Assembly: GCF_001437405.1 (NCBI RefSeq)
Contig: NZ_JQBY01000005.1
Span: 1-64,000, forward strand
Origin: Pediococcus ethanolidurans
GTDB taxonomy: Bacteria > Bacillota > Bacilli > Lactobacillales > Lactobacillaceae
Reading direction: 5' to 3'
DNA: 64,000 bases
This document shows positions 36,074-45,471 of this stretch, in pieces; the stretch's first letter is position 1; each line of letters begins with the position of its first letter. Both the position numbers and the translations under genes were made by a program. The notes beneath the pieces are model-generated. The model did not search any database, was not told the origin of the DNA, and saw nothing but the letters and a program-made list of their open reading frames with translations.

Positions 36074-36397
36074 TTAATCGACAAGAATTTTGATTCCTTT
36101 GTAAATACTGTAGATAAAAAAGCCAATTCCCACAATGGCAAATAGACCTGCAAGAAACACCATCATCCAACCGACGGAAGAAGCATCATGGGTAAAGAAA
36201 CCGGTAATACCTGCAATAATCAAGATTACAAATAGCAGTAGGGCAGGGAAAAGATGAACAATTAATGCGTTCGCAGCATAATGACGTGTTTGTGGACGAT
36301 CGCTTGTGAGAATCCAGACAATTAAGGGGAAAAGTACTGGTAAAAATAAGATACTTAAATAGGAAAGTGAACTTAATATTTTGTTTTCAGTTGTCAA
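36074..36397 (-). CDS. DUF4870 family membrane protein
   Basis: A 107-residue protein with three hydrophobic segments (about residues 9-30, 45-66, 74-100). The stretch SDRPQTRHYAANALIVH after the first segment is typical of the DUF4870 (Tic20-like) family, whose function is not established. AGGAGG lies 9 bases before the ATG. Monocistronic. Confidence 0.82.
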   Translation of the reverse strand: MTTENKILSSLSYLSILFLPVLFPLIVWILTSDRPQTRHYAANALIVHLFPALLLFVILIIAGITGFFTHDASSVGWMMVFLAGLFAIVGIGFFIYSIYKGIKILVD

Positions 36398-36508
36398 TTT
36401 AATCGACCTCCTAATTGTTTTGTTACCATTATTGTACAGTATTCCGATTGGAGATTATAGAAAAATGAACAAAAAAATAGTAGCACCGAAGTACTACTTG
36501 ATTGATGA

Positions 36509-37240
36509 TTAACTTAGAGTTGCTGGTCGGCAATATCCGACGCAATGCCACCAAGGTGAAACAACTTTTTCTGTCACAACGCCACGGTTCTGAGCATCAA
36601 TCATTTTGCCATTGCCAACATAGATACCAACGTGTGAAATTCGTTTTTTACTGGAACCAAAGAAAACAAGGTCGCCAGCTTTACGTGTTTTTGTAGAAGT
36701 TTTTTTATATTTATTGTATTGAGATTGTGCAGTTCTAGGAAGTGTTTTGTTGATTGACTTTTTGTAAACATATTTTGAAAAGCCAGAACAGTCAAATGAA
36801 TTTGGACCAACTGCTCCGTAAACATAGCGTTTGCCTAGTTGTTTGCGAGCTTGACTATAAACTTTAGCATAAGTAGCTGTGCCAGGTTTAACTTTTAAAT
36901 AACCATGCCATACCCATCCAGCAGCACGACCGTTTGTACTAATAGCATAGTAGTAAGTAGATTTAACACCACTTCTTAAAATAACCCGAGTTTTTGTAAC
37001 TCGAAAAGTAGTTCTTGGATAATTCTTGAGTTGATGGACAGCCTTAAAACTAACGTATGGTAATTTTCCGTTCAAATTATAAAGTGAACCCTTGGCACTA
37101 GAACGAATGTAGGACTTTGGAGTGACGTTTTTCGTTGAAACGACTCGAAAAGTAGTAGCTGCCTTTGCTTGTGTAGCATGAGCGGCAGTGATTCCGATAA
37201 AAATGGCTAGAATTGCGAATATTTTAACTATGTATTTCAT
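36509..37240 (-). CDS. Secreted NlpC/P60 peptidoglycan endopeptidase
   Basis: A 243-residue secreted hydrolase. The signal peptide covers residues 1-27 (cleavage likely after AKA). Residues about 30-118 contain SH3/GW-like sequence ending GWVWHGYLKV. The NlpC/P60 domain follows (about 125-243) with C151 in FDCSGF, H203 in ISHVGIYVG and a polar third residue near DAQN217. It cuts stem peptides of peptidoglycan. I chose ATG 37240, behind GGGGGT; a longer reading lacks a ribosome site. Confidence 0.9.
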   Translation of the reverse strand: MKYIVKIFAILAIFIGITAAHATQAKAATTFRVVSTKNVTPKSYIRSSAKGSLYNLNGKLPYVSFKAVHQLKNYPRTTFRVTKTRVILRSGVKSTYYYAISTNGRAAGWVWHGYLKVKPGTATYAKVYSQARKQLGKRYVYGAVGPNSFDCSGFSKYVYKKSINKTLPRTAQSQYNKYKKTSTKTRKAGDLVFFGSSKKRISHVGIYVGNGKMIDAQNRGVVTEKVVSPWWHCVGYCRPATLS

Positions 37241-37379
37241 ATTAGAAGTTACCCCCGCACGAATTGTATATCGTCTATGATACGTATTTAATGTTACAGG
37301 GAAGTAACTTAGAAATGTCAATGCAATTAAAGTAAACTTAGAAAATTCGTTTTTTTGTAATATAAGGTGTAGTTTAAAT

Positions 37380-37412
37380 AAAAAAGCTCATCTACACAAA
37401 AGTAGGTGGGCA
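37380..37412 (-). terminator. Intrinsic terminator
   Basis: On the minus strand GCCCACCTAC pairs with GTAGATGAGC and is followed by TTTTTTATTT, behind the gene at 37426. Confidence 0.8.
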
Positions 37413-37425
37413 CGTGGTTTAAAAA

Positions 37426-37860
37426 TTAATTAGCATTATCTAATGGAACTTGTTGGGTTCTTTTTTTCTTTAACTGACGTAATTGATCCTTTAAGTCGTC
37501 AATGGCATCCTGATGTTTAATTTTCCAGTCTTTATAAGTGGAACGAGTATCTGTATCACCAATGTCCAAGCCAGTTTCAAGCCAAAAGACAGCTTCAGTG
37601 AGGCTGGCAAAGTTTTTCATCCACAATGTATGACCATTATCAGAATCGAAAGCAACATAAGATTTGTAGTGCTTTGTTAAATAGGTGTGTTTCATAATTT
37701 TAAAAGCTTTACGCTGTCTGGTCAATTTGTAGTCGGGTAAAATAAAATGGCCTTGGGTTTCGAGTTCGGGAACGTTATTATTTCGTTTTTGTTCTTTATA
37801 ATCGGTTAAAAATTGTTTAGCAGTTGGTTCTGTAATTAATGCGACATCGACTTGGCTCAT
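37426..37860 (-). CDS. Hypothetical protein
   Basis: A 144-residue soluble, charged protein ending in a basic helix (DDLKDQLRQLKKKRTQ). The ATG at 37860 has AGGGGG 7 bases upstream; an ATG two codons earlier sits too close to it. No domain recognised. The pattern FDSDNGHTLWMKNFASLTEAVFWLETG suggests a small mixed alpha-beta domain. Monocistronic. Confidence 0.7.
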   Translation of the reverse strand: MSQVDVALITEPTAKQFLTDYKEQKRNNNVPELETQGHFILPDYKLTRQRKAFKIMKHTYLTKHYKSYVAFDSDNGHTLWMKNFASLTEAVFWLETGLDIGDTDTRSTYKDWKIKHQDAIDDLKDQLRQLKKKRTQQVPLDNAN

Positions 37861-38071
37861 GGTCATTCCCCCTAAAATATATTAGTTACATTTTACCATA
37901 ACAGGAAGAAAGTTACGCTATATAAACGAGTGTTTTCCCTGATTTTAAGGGATAGTTAAAATTTGTAGTAAGTTTTTAATAGTTTAAGATTGTTTATTTT
38001 TATATTTTAATCTATAATTTTTAGTAGATAGAAAGCATTCATTATCTATAATGTGTAGAGGAGATGGCATA

Positions 38072-38722
38072 ATGCGAAAATATTTAGCTGAACTTATTGG
38101 AACATTTGTATTAGTTTTTGTCGGAACTGCAACGGTCACGATTGGTAAGGGAAGCGTGTTAACGATTGGATTAGCGTTTGGACTGGCAGTTACGATAATG
38201 GCATACTCGGTGGGTGCCATTTCGGGTGGTCATTTTAATCCGGCGGTATCATTGGCGATGTTATTGAATAAACGATTGAGTTTAAAGGATTTTGTAGGGT
38301 ATGTAATTTCACAATTTATCGGTGCAATTTTGGCATCGGCAATTGTGTTTGATTTGGTGCATGAATTAGGATTGTCTACGAAAAATTTGGGACAAACGGA
38401 TTTTCCAAATATTTCGGTGGGCGGAGCGTTCATTACGGAAACGTTGGTCACCTTCTTGTTTATTTTGGTTATTTTGTTGGTAACGAGTAATAAATGGGGA
38501 AATGCAAACTTTGCGGGTTTGGTAATTGGAATTACGTTGGCGTTGATGATTATAGTGGCGTTGAATTTGACGGGAGGATCGTTGAATCCGGCACGAAGTT
38601 TTGGACCGGCGTTGTTTGCGGGCGGTTCGGCGATGAGTCACTACTGGTTGTATTTGGTGGCACCATTGGTAGGAGCGGTGTTGGCCGCAGGTGTTGGTAA
38701 TTATATGGGTAGTGAGGAATAG
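38072..38722 (+). CDS. Aquaporin family (MIP) channel
   Basis: A 216-residue channel with six membrane helices and two half-helix motifs, HFNPAVS (about residue 52) and SLNPARS (about 171). Length and the second-motif context GGSLNPARSFGPALF are closer to water channels (AqpZ type) than to glycerol facilitators. AGAGGAG precedes ATG 38072. The 3' third uses markedly more G-ending codons than the 5' part, and a family B repeat starts just after the stop. Confidence 0.9.
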   Translation: MRKYLAELIGTFVLVFVGTATVTIGKGSVLTIGLAFGLAVTIMAYSVGAISGGHFNPAVSLAMLLNKRLSLKDFVGYVISQFIGAILASAIVFDLVHELGLSTKNLGQTDFPNISVGGAFITETLVTFLFILVILLVTSNKWGNANFAGLVIGITLALMIIVALNLTGGSLNPARSFGPALFAGGSAMSHYWLYLVAPLVGAVLAAGVGNYMGSEE

Positions 38723-39165
38723 AAGTGCGCGAGACAAAACGGTAAAAAGAGAATTCTAAGCGTGATGGAGGCGGGATCGCGATCCCGCAGTAATCATGCT
38801 TAGAATTCTCTTTTTGTTTTGTCTCGCGGTCCTAGAGCTCAGCGGAAAAAAGCAGGCGAAGGGTGTATGGTGGTATGCAGCATCGCAATCCCGCGGGAGT
38901 TGTGCTTAGGATTTTCTTTTTGACTTGTCGAGCGGTCCTAGGGCTCAGCGGAAAAAAGCAGGCAAAGAGCAGTATCAGTATGCAGCATGACAATCCCGCA
39001 GTAATCCCGCTTAGAATTCTCTTTTTGTTTTGTCGAGCGGTCCTAAAGCTCAGCGGAAAAAAGCAGGCAAAGAGCAGTATGCAGCATGATGATCCCGCAG
39101 TAATCATGCTTAGAATTCTCTTTTTACCGTTTTGTCGAGCGGTCCTAAAGCTTAACGGAAAGTGT
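38723..39165. repeat. Family B palindromic repeat array, four units
   Basis: The first unit is complete: AAAAAGAGAATTCTAAGCGT with its complementary arm ATGCTTAGAATTCTCTTTTT, around the core GCGGGATCGCGATCCCGC. GGTCCTA...AGCTCAGCGGA follows at 38828, 38934, 39039 and 39141 (periods 106, 105, 102). Units 2-4 keep the right arm but the left arm is replaced by AAAAAAGCAGGC-type sequence. The array occupies the gap between the aquaporin and UPF0145 genes. Confidence 0.85.
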
Positions 39166-39266
39166 TTTTAACTATAAAGTGTCTAAATAATATCTATCAA
39201 ATTCCCGTTCATGCTATAATACAGGGGTTAAGCAGCGTTTAGTCAAAAAAGATAGGGGAGATTCAA

Positions 39267-39593
39267 ATGGCAGACAAAATTTTAGTAACGACGACGGAAA
39301 ATATTCCCGGTCATAATTATGAAATTATTGGTGAAGTGTTTGGACTGACAACCCAGTCAAAAAATGTGATTAAAAATATTGGTGCTGGACTTAAAAATAT
39401 TGTGGGTGGCGAGATTAAGGCTTATTCAGAACTTTTGACAGAAGCACGTGATACGGCCATTACGCGTTTGAGAGATAATGCTGTTGAAATGGGTGCCGAT
39501 GCGGTAGTTATGATGCGCTTTGATTCTGATTCGATTAGTCAGGATATGGAAACGGTCGCTGCCTATGGGACAGCCGTGAAGTTCACAGATTAG
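39267..39593 (+). CDS. UPF0145 (YbjQ) family protein
   Basis: A 108-residue protein of the YbjQ/UPF0145 family: [18 protein letters not shown] at the start, [18 protein letters not shown] in the middle, [12 protein letters not shown] near the end. Family members form pentameric or larger rings; their function is not known. GGGGAG precedes the ATG. Monocistronic with a promoter-like TGCTATAAT at about 39213. Confidence 0.92.
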   Translation: MADKILVTTTENIPGHNYEIIGEVFGLTTQSKNVIKNIGAGLKNIVGGEIKAYSELLTEARDTAITRLRDNAVEMGADAVVMMRFDSDSISQDMETVAAYGTAVKFTD

Positions 39594-39624
39594 GTACTTT
39601 AATGTTTATTTTTATGTAGTTAAT

Positions 39625-39664
39625 AAGAGAGATTGGAAAAATACTCATTTTCCAATCTCTCTTA
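39625..39664. terminator. Long hairpin between convergent genes
   Basis: AAGAGAGATTGGAAAA pairs with TTTTCCAATCTCTCTT. There is no separate T run, but the arms carry A/T tracts. It lies between convergent genes. Confidence 0.65.
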
Positions 39665-39669
39665 CTGGT

Positions 39670-40428
39670 TCATGATTTCTTTTTATGATGTGGTTTTTTT
39701 TGATTCTTTGCGACCTGTTTTTGTAATTGCGTGACTTGATCAGACAGATCATCAATCTTTTGTAGTAACAAAGTTAAATCTGTATTTTCTACATTGGCGT
39801 TGTTTGATGTGAAAAACCCGGTAATTGTACTAGTCAATAAACCAATAAAACCAATTCCACCTAGCATCAAGACGGAAGCAATAATTTTACCGATTGCGGT
39901 ATGGGGGAAAACATCACCATATCCAACAGTTGTAGCAGTCGTAATTGCCCACCACAGGGCGTTTGCAAGTGAAATTTTTTCAACAATTGAATAAAGCAGT
40001 GCGCTTAACACTAGGATGACAACACTGGCATAGAGAAGGTATACAAAACCGGTAGAGTAGAAAAATCGATGTGCCGCTTTGGTAAACTTACCATCTAAAC
40101 CAAGTCGCCAAAACAAATGATAGTAACGAACAATTCGAATCACGCGTTCGATTCGAAAAATGGCAAAAACGGGATGCAAAGGAACTAGCCCTAACATATC
40201 GAAGGAATTATTAATAAGAAAAGATTTTTTGTTTTTAGAAAGAATAAGTCGAACTAAATAATCGATCCAAAAAATACCCAGTGTACTATTCATAAATACA
40301 CCAAGAGAGCCGGTTAAAAGATTAACGTGTGTGAAGAAAGTTGAAAAGGCAATACCACTAGAGAGTAGCGCCAAACCACCGATGACCATTTGGTAAAATA
40401 AAAGCCACTTTTGTTGTTTTTTAGTCAT
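39670..40428 (-). CDS. Voltage-gated-type potassium channel
   Basis: A 252-residue channel of the six-helix Kv type. An S4-like helix has regularly spaced arginines (FRIERVIRIVRYYHLFWRL, about 91-109). The pore carries the K+ filter TVGYGD (167-172). A C-terminal coiled coil (LLLQKIDDLSDQVTQLQKQV, about 219-238) probably holds the tetramer, followed by a basic tail. It likely conducts potassium out of or into the cell in response to voltage. Monocistronic. Confidence 0.9.
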   Translation of the reverse strand: MTKKQQKWLLFYQMVIGGLALLSSGIAFSTFFTHVNLLTGSLGVFMNSTLGIFWIDYLVRLILSKNKKSFLINNSFDMLGLVPLHPVFAIFRIERVIRIVRYYHLFWRLGLDGKFTKAAHRFFYSTGFVYLLYASVVILVLSALLYSIVEKISLANALWWAITTATTVGYGDVFPHTAIGKIIASVLMLGGIGFIGLLTSTITGFFTSNNANVENTDLTLLLQKIDDLSDQVTQLQKQVAKNQKKPHHKKKS

Positions 40429-40608
40429 TATATGTCACCTGTTATTTTACATATTAATTTTATTTTAAACCTTTATTCAAGGGTGTAAACTACCGAATTT
40501 TAAACGCAAGAAAATATTTAAGTTTGAATTAAGAAAGTGGTCTAGTAACTGATCAAAAAATCTATTAGAATCAAGACTAGAGATGATCTTGAAAACGGAG
40601 GAAAACGA

Positions 40609-41580
40609 TTGAAAAAAATATTAGCGTTACATACTGGTGGTACCATTTCGATGTCAGCCAACGATCTTGGCGAAGTTTCAACAAATAAGGAAAATCCATT
40701 GTTGGATAGTCGTTTTATTGATGACAACATTGAATTAACGAATGAAGCCGTTTTAAATAAACCTTCTGAACACATTACGCCTGAAGATATGCTGGTGATT
40801 CAAAAAAGAGTACAACAGGCCGAATCTGAGGATTATGACGGTATTGTGATTACTCACGGAACAGATACTTTGGAAGAAACAGCTTATTTCTTAGATCTCA
40901 CGCTGCCCAATCATTTGCCAATTGTATTGACCGGAGCGATGCGATCTTCAAATGAAATTGGGTCGGATGGTGTTTATAATTTTCAAAGTGCGATTTTAAC
41001 GGCAGCTGCCGATGAATCCACTGATAAAGGTGTGCTAGTAGTGATGAATGACGAAATTCACACGGCACGTTATGTGACAAAGACGCACACTACTAATGTG
41101 GACACTTTTCGAACCCCTACTTTTGGTCCAATCGGGCTTGTAGGTAAACGCGGCATTCATTACTTCCAGGAACTTATTCAACAAACGGTTATGCCAATTG
41201 ATAAATTAAAACATAACGTTTATTTGTTAAAAGCCTACGCGGGAATGCCGGCTAGTTTGCTAGAGTGTTTGGATAAAACGGATACTAACGGACTCGTCAT
41301 TGAAGGATTAGGGGCGGGTAACATGCCTTTGGAAACAGTTGAGGCAATCAAACATCTTTTGGCAGATCGAATCCCAGTGGTAATGGTTTCTCGCTGCTAT
41401 AACGGTGTGGCAGAACCTATTTATGATTATCCTGGTGGCGGCATTGATCTGGAACGCATGGGTGTCACCTTTTGCCAAGGCCTAAACGGTCCCAAGGCAC
41501 GAATTAAACTCTTAATTGGGATTAGTGCTGGTCTAAAAGGACAAACATTACGGGATTATATTAGTAATGCTGTATCGTAA
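40609..41580 (+). CDS. ansA: L-asparaginase, type I-like
   Basis: A 323-residue cytosolic enzyme hydrolysing asparagine to aspartate and ammonia. The two conserved threonine motifs are visible: HTGGTISM (residues 8-15) and THGTDTLEETAYFL (about 84-97). No signal peptide. The TTG start at 40609 lies 7 bases after GGAGGAAA. It stands 72 bases before the pepO gene and may share its transcript. Confidence 0.92.
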   Translation: MKKILALHTGGTISMSANDLGEVSTNKENPLLDSRFIDDNIELTNEAVLNKPSEHITPEDMLVIQKRVQQAESEDYDGIVITHGTDTLEETAYFLDLTLPNHLPIVLTGAMRSSNEIGSDGVYNFQSAILTAAADESTDKGVLVVMNDEIHTARYVTKTHTTNVDTFRTPTFGPIGLVGKRGIHYFQELIQQTVMPIDKLKHNVYLLKAYAGMPASLLECLDKTDTNGLVIEGLGAGNMPLETVEAIKHLLADRIPVVMVSRCYNGVAEPIYDYPGGGIDLERMGVTFCQGLNGPKARIKLLIGISAGLKGQTLRDYISNAVS

Positions 41581-41652
41581 AATTAAAATTTTGTGAGAAA
41601 ATTAAAAATGCGCTATACTATGGCTATCTGAAAATAAAGGGATGGGATAAAA

Positions 41653-43572
41653 ATGGCAGATGCAACCAAATTAAGAAATGACTTTTATGATGCAATAAAT
41701 GGAGAATGGATCAAAAAGGCGGAGATTCCTAGTGACCATTCATCTACAGGTGGATTCATGGATTTAGTCGATGATGTAGATGAGAAGTTAATGGGCGATT
41801 TTGCTGATATGAAAGCGGGCAAACTTACGAACGATGACCCATTGATCACTGAATTTTTGAAGTTTTATGATGTTGCTGCCAACTTTGAAAAACGAGATCA
41901 GGATGGCGCAACGCCTTTAAAACCATTCCTTGAAAAAGTAGAAGCAATTTCTAGTTTTGAAGATCTCAATAAACAGTTTAAAGATTGGATTTTAACAGGT
42001 TTCCCTGTTCCTTTTGATATTGGTGTTGAACCTGATTTGAAGAGTCAAGGAAAAACCAAATTGAATGTTCTTTGGGCAGAAGGCGGTAGTTTGATTCTGC
42101 CTGATAAGACTTACTATGATAAAGGTAATCAGGCAGGTCCACAGTTATTGGCAGTCTTCACACAAATGGCCGAAAAGTTACTAACCATGGTGGGCAAATC
42201 TGCAGATGAAGCCAAACAAATTATGGCGGACGCTAAAAAGTTTGATGCTTCGATGGCACCTTTTAAGAAAAACTCCGAGGAAATGAGCGACGTTGCCAAG
42301 CTATATAATCCGATTGAATTTTCTGAATTTGTTAAAGAATTAGGTGAATTCAAGGTTGGCGATGCCATCAGTGATTTATTAGGCGAAACACCAAAACAAG
42401 TGATCGTCACGGAGCCAAAATTCTTTGAAAACTTTACAAAAGTTGTTAATGAAGAGACCTTCCCAGCATTTAAAAACTGGCTGATTGTAAATACAGTTAC
42501 ACAGTTGGCTGGGTATCTTAGTGAAGAATTCCGTCAAGTAAGCGGAACTTATCATCGTGCATTATCAGGCCAAAAGGAAGCTATGAAGCAACAAAAGAGT
42601 GCTTTTTATCTTGCTCGGCGCACATTTAGCCAAGTTGTTGGTGATTATTATGGTAAGAAATACTTTGGCGAAAAGGCTAAACAGGATGTGCATGACATGG
42701 TTATAGCCATGACAGGCGTTTATAAGCAACGTTTGCAAAATAACACGTGGCTAAGTAAGGCTACCCGTGAAAAAGCGGTGGTTAAACTGAGTGCGATGGA
42801 TATTCATGTTGGCTATCCTGATAAGATGGAGGAAGTCTACAAACGATTGCAGACGACTGCGGTTGAAGATGGCGGAACGTTGTTAGGAAACGTTCAGACA
42901 TTTGCCAAAATTTTTACGGAAGATCAATTAAGTAAATATAATAAACCGGTTGATAAAGAAAAGTGGGAAATGAGTGCGGATACGGTTAATGCCTATTATT
43001 CGCCAGAAGGAAACTTGATTTGTTTCCCAGCTGCAATTTTGCAGGCACCATTTTATAGTTTGAAACAAAGTGCAAGTGAGAATTATGGTGGAATTGGGGC
43101 TGTGATGGCACATGAAATTTCACATGCGTTTGATCCAAATGGTGCGTTGTTTGATGAAAATGGTAGTTTGCATAATTGGTGGACGGAAACGGATATGAAG
43201 GAATTTAAGAAGCGTTCTCAAGCGATGATTGAAGAATTTGACGGTTTGCCATTTGCGGGTGGTAAGGTGAATGGTAAGTTGGTAGTGACGGAAAATGTGG
43301 CTGATGATGGTGGTTTGAGCTGTGCGTTGGAGGCGGCAAAGCATACGGATGATCCAGATTTGAAGGCATTCTTTGTGAACTGGGCAAGAGTATGGCGAAG
43401 TAAGGCAACGAAGGAGTATGAACAATTGTTGTTGTCGATTGATGTGCATGCGCCGGCGAAGTTGCGGGCAAATGTGCAGGTGAAGAACTTTGACGAGTTT
43501 TATGAGACGTTTGGGGTGCAGCCGGGAGATGGCATGTATTTGAAGCCGGAAAAACGGGTGCAGATCTGGTAA
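41653..43572 (+). CDS. pepO: M13 family endopeptidase PepO
   Basis: A 639-residue zinc metallopeptidase of the neprilysin family. The zinc site is HEISH (487-491), with the third ligand in ENVADDGG. No signal peptide, so it is cytosolic like PepO of lactococci, where it cuts casein-derived oligopeptides. GGGATGGG precedes the ATG. From about 43080 on, codons shift strongly to G-ending forms. A family A repeat begins directly after the stop. Confidence 0.94.
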   Translation: MADATKLRNDFYDAINGEWIKKAEIPSDHSSTGGFMDLVDDVDEKLMGDFADMKAGKLTNDDPLITEFLKFYDVAANFEKRDQDGATPLKPFLEKVEAISSFEDLNKQFKDWILTGFPVPFDIGVEPDLKSQGKTKLNVLWAEGGSLILPDKTYYDKGNQAGPQLLAVFTQMAEKLLTMVGKSADEAKQIMADAKKFDASMAPFKKNSEEMSDVAKLYNPIEFSEFVKELGEFKVGDAISDLLGETPKQVIVTEPKFFENFTKVVNEETFPAFKNWLIVNTVTQLAGYLSEEFRQVSGTYHRALSGQKEAMKQQKSAFYLARRTFSQVVGDYYGKKYFGEKAKQDVHDMVIAMTGVYKQRLQNNTWLSKATREKAVVKLSAMDIHVGYPDKMEEVYKRLQTTAVEDGGTLLGNVQTFAKIFTEDQLSKYNKPVDKEKWEMSADTVNAYYSPEGNLICFPAAILQAPFYSLKQSASENYGGIGAVMAHEISHAFDPNGALFDENGSLHNWWTETDMKEFKKRSQAMIEEFDGLPFAGGKVNGKLVVTENVADDGGLSCALEAAKHTDDPDLKAFFVNWARVWRSKATKEYEQLLLSIDVHAPAKLRANVQVKNFDEFYETFGVQPGDGMYLKPEKRVQIW

Positions 43573-44115
43573 AAAAGAGTGCAAAAAAAGGCGTTTAGCT
43601 TTTGAGCATTAGCGTAACTCACCCAATGATTCGTATTTGGAATCGTTGGATGAGTTGGGCTAAGCGGAGAAAGCTGCCTTTTTTTGCACGTTTCGACTAT
43701 AAAGATAAAATGATCTAGTAACTCACCCAATGATTCGGTTTAGGAATCGTTGGGATTTCGTAGCTACTATTCCACTATAAGGTAGATTATTAGCAAAATT
43801 CACTAATAATCCTTGATGTTCCATACGTTGACCATTCTTGTGGCGGAAAACCACACCGCAAGAACTGGCACTATTCCACTATAAGGAAGATTATTAGCAA
43901 AATTCACTAATAATCAACGATGTTTCATACGTTGACCATTCTTGTGGCGGCAAGCCACACCGCAAGAACTGGCACTATTTCACATTAAGGAAGGTTATTA
44001 GCAAGATTCGCTAATAATCAACGATGTTTCATACGTTGACCATTCTTGTGGCGGTAAACCACGCCGCAAGAACTGGCAAGCGGAGAAAGCTGCCTTTTTT
44101 TGGACGTTTCGGCTG
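43573..44115. repeat. Family A nested hairpins, one full copy and one split by a tandem array
   Basis: The full copy (about 43576-43695) has outer arms GTGCAAAAAAAGGC with GCCTTTTTTTGCAC and an inner stem AACTCACCCAATGATTC with GAATCGTTGGATGAGTT. The second copy has its inner stem at 43720-43760, then the 104-base array (43766-44077), then the right part AAGCGGAGAAAGCTGCC and TTTTTTTGGACGTTTCGG. The array thus sits between the inner stem and AGCGGAG. Confidence 0.82.
43766..44077. repeat. Family E tandem repeat, three units of 104 bases
   Basis: Units begin ACTATTCC/ACTATTTC at 43766, 43870 and 43974. Each holds two hairpins: GATTATTAG with CTAATAATC, and TTCTTGTGGCGG with CCGCAAGAA. The second hairpin resembles the TTCTTGTGGC...GCCGCAAGAA stem of the family D element at 34743. 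Units differ at a few bases. Confidence 0.9.
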
Positions 44116-44151
44116 TAAAGGAAAAGCGCTCTAAAAACATACAAAAGTTAA

Positions 44152-44204
44152 CCAAAAAAGACCAACCAATTACGCTTGTAAGCATAATTAGTTGGTCTTT
44201 TTAG
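44152..44204 (-). terminator. Terminator of lipoprotein gene
   Basis: AAAAAGACCAAC arms pair with GTTGGTCTTTTT around a second stem AATTA/TAATT. Confidence 0.85.
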
Positions 44205-44211
44205 CTTCCAT

Positions 44212-45177
44212 CTATCGGGTAATGTAAATGTACAGATGGGTTGTTGAATAGCCAACCTGAAATTTAACACCGTTTGATTTGATCACGTGAGTAGTGGTGG
44301 AAGTACTGGTACTGTTTTTGGCGTCTTTTTGAACTTTTTTAAATTGTTTCATTACGGATTTGGGTTTAGCACCAACTTCGCTAGTTAGCAACGCAAAGAC
44401 CGTTCCAAAATCTTTTTGACCGCTTGATTTTTTCATTGCTTTAACCGGAACAATTAAAGTGAGACCCATCAAATCCTTGTCTTGGTAGTTTGCACGCACT
44501 GCGTAATTCTTTTGAGTGATGACATTTTGAACACCATTATTTAGGCTTGTTGGGAGTAATTTGTCCTTGTTTTTCTTCTTTGCTGAAGCCATGGCTGCTT
44601 GAACTTCTTTAGCTTCTTTTTGTAAAGCGAGCATTTCTTTTTGTTCAGCCTGAAGTTTAGCAAGAGCCTTTTTCTGTTGACTCGCCGGTAATTTAGCAAT
44701 TGCAGCTTTAGCCTTAGCAGCGGAAGTAGCAGTTGAGCTAGAAGCTTTTGCTTTCTTTTCGGCGGCAGCTAATTCTTGTGCCTTTTTCTGCGTTGATTTA
44801 GATAACGACATACCAATTACAGCTTGATTATATTTAGAGGCAATTGTTTGATATTTTGCCAAAGCTTTGGTTTTTTTAATCGTCACCTTTTTAGTGATTG
44901 TATTGGAACCTTTTTTTGAAGTTACTGTAACGTTTTGCGTTTTTGTGGTTGCGGGTACTTCAATAACATACGCACCATCAGTATTTTTAACTGATTTTTT
45001 GGATTGGCCTTTAACTTGATAGCTAATCTTGGCATCTTTGTTGGTTTTGCCCTTAATTACGGCAACCATGCCACTCGGCGTTTTAGTTGATGCTCCCACG
45101 GTTAGCTTTTGATTGCCACACCCAGCAAGTGCGAAAATGGCAGCAAGGCCAATGATCCCCGGTAAAAACTTTTTCAT
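44212..45177 (-). CDS. Lipoprotein with Ala/Lys-rich coiled-coil region
   Basis: A 321-residue lipoprotein: signal peptide and lipobox ALAGC (cysteine near residue 20). Residues about 25-110 look like a beta-sandwich domain (VSYQVKG, VIEVPATTKTQNVTV). Residues about 110-205 are rich in Ala, Lys and Gln and probably helical or coiled coil. A C-terminal domain follows, ending SNGVKFQVGYSTTHLYIYITR. No enzyme motif. Monocistronic. Function unknown; surface exposed by inference. Confidence 0.78.
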   Translation of the reverse strand: MKKFLPGIIGLAAIFALAGCGNQKLTVGASTKTPSGMVAVIKGKTNKDAKISYQVKGQSKKSVKNTDGAYVIEVPATTKTQNVTVTSKKGSNTITKKVTIKKTKALAKYQTIASKYNQAVIGMSLSKSTQKKAQELAAAEKKAKASSSTATSAAKAKAAIAKLPASQQKKALAKLQAEQKEMLALQKEAKEVQAAMASAKKKNKDKLLPTSLNNGVQNVITQKNYAVRANYQDKDLMGLTLIVPVKAMKKSSGQKDFGTVFALLTSEVGAKPKSVMKQFKKVQKDAKNSTSTSTTTHVIKSNGVKFQVGYSTTHLYIYITR

Positions 45178-45471
45178 AATTTAATAACCACCTTTAAAGT
45201 TTACATTCGTGTGTTTGATGTGACACACTGTCATAATCATGAATTATACACCCTTATGCAAAGAAATACGAGGTTAATTTAATCGTGACGTGAGAACGAA
45301 TAACCGCAATTAATTTATTTTTAATAATGAACTGTTTTTTAAATTAATTAAAGTTTGTGTTTTACATTGAATGAATTTTATTGTAAGATATATATTGTTG
45401 TTTCAAGAGCAAAACACGAACAAAACTAGTTTTTTAGTTTTGAATCAGTAATGCTAAGGGAGAAAGCAATT

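Noticed and set aside
35826-36077. 83-residue frame on the plus strand
   Set aside because: It runs antisense across the promoter of the RNA candidate, has no ribosome site and no protein-like features.
38863-39171. Open frames across the 38.8-39.2 kb repeats
   Set aside because: Same reason: repeat-derived peptide blocks without ribosome sites.
43120-43584. Antisense open frames over the pepO 3' end
   Set aside because: They are shadows created by the G-ending codon bias of pepO; composition is His/Leu/Arg rich and no ribosome site is present.
45178-45471. Purine riboswitch before the purine permease
   Set aside because: No paired stem with the conserved purine-aptamer loop sequences is visible in the 290-base gap.
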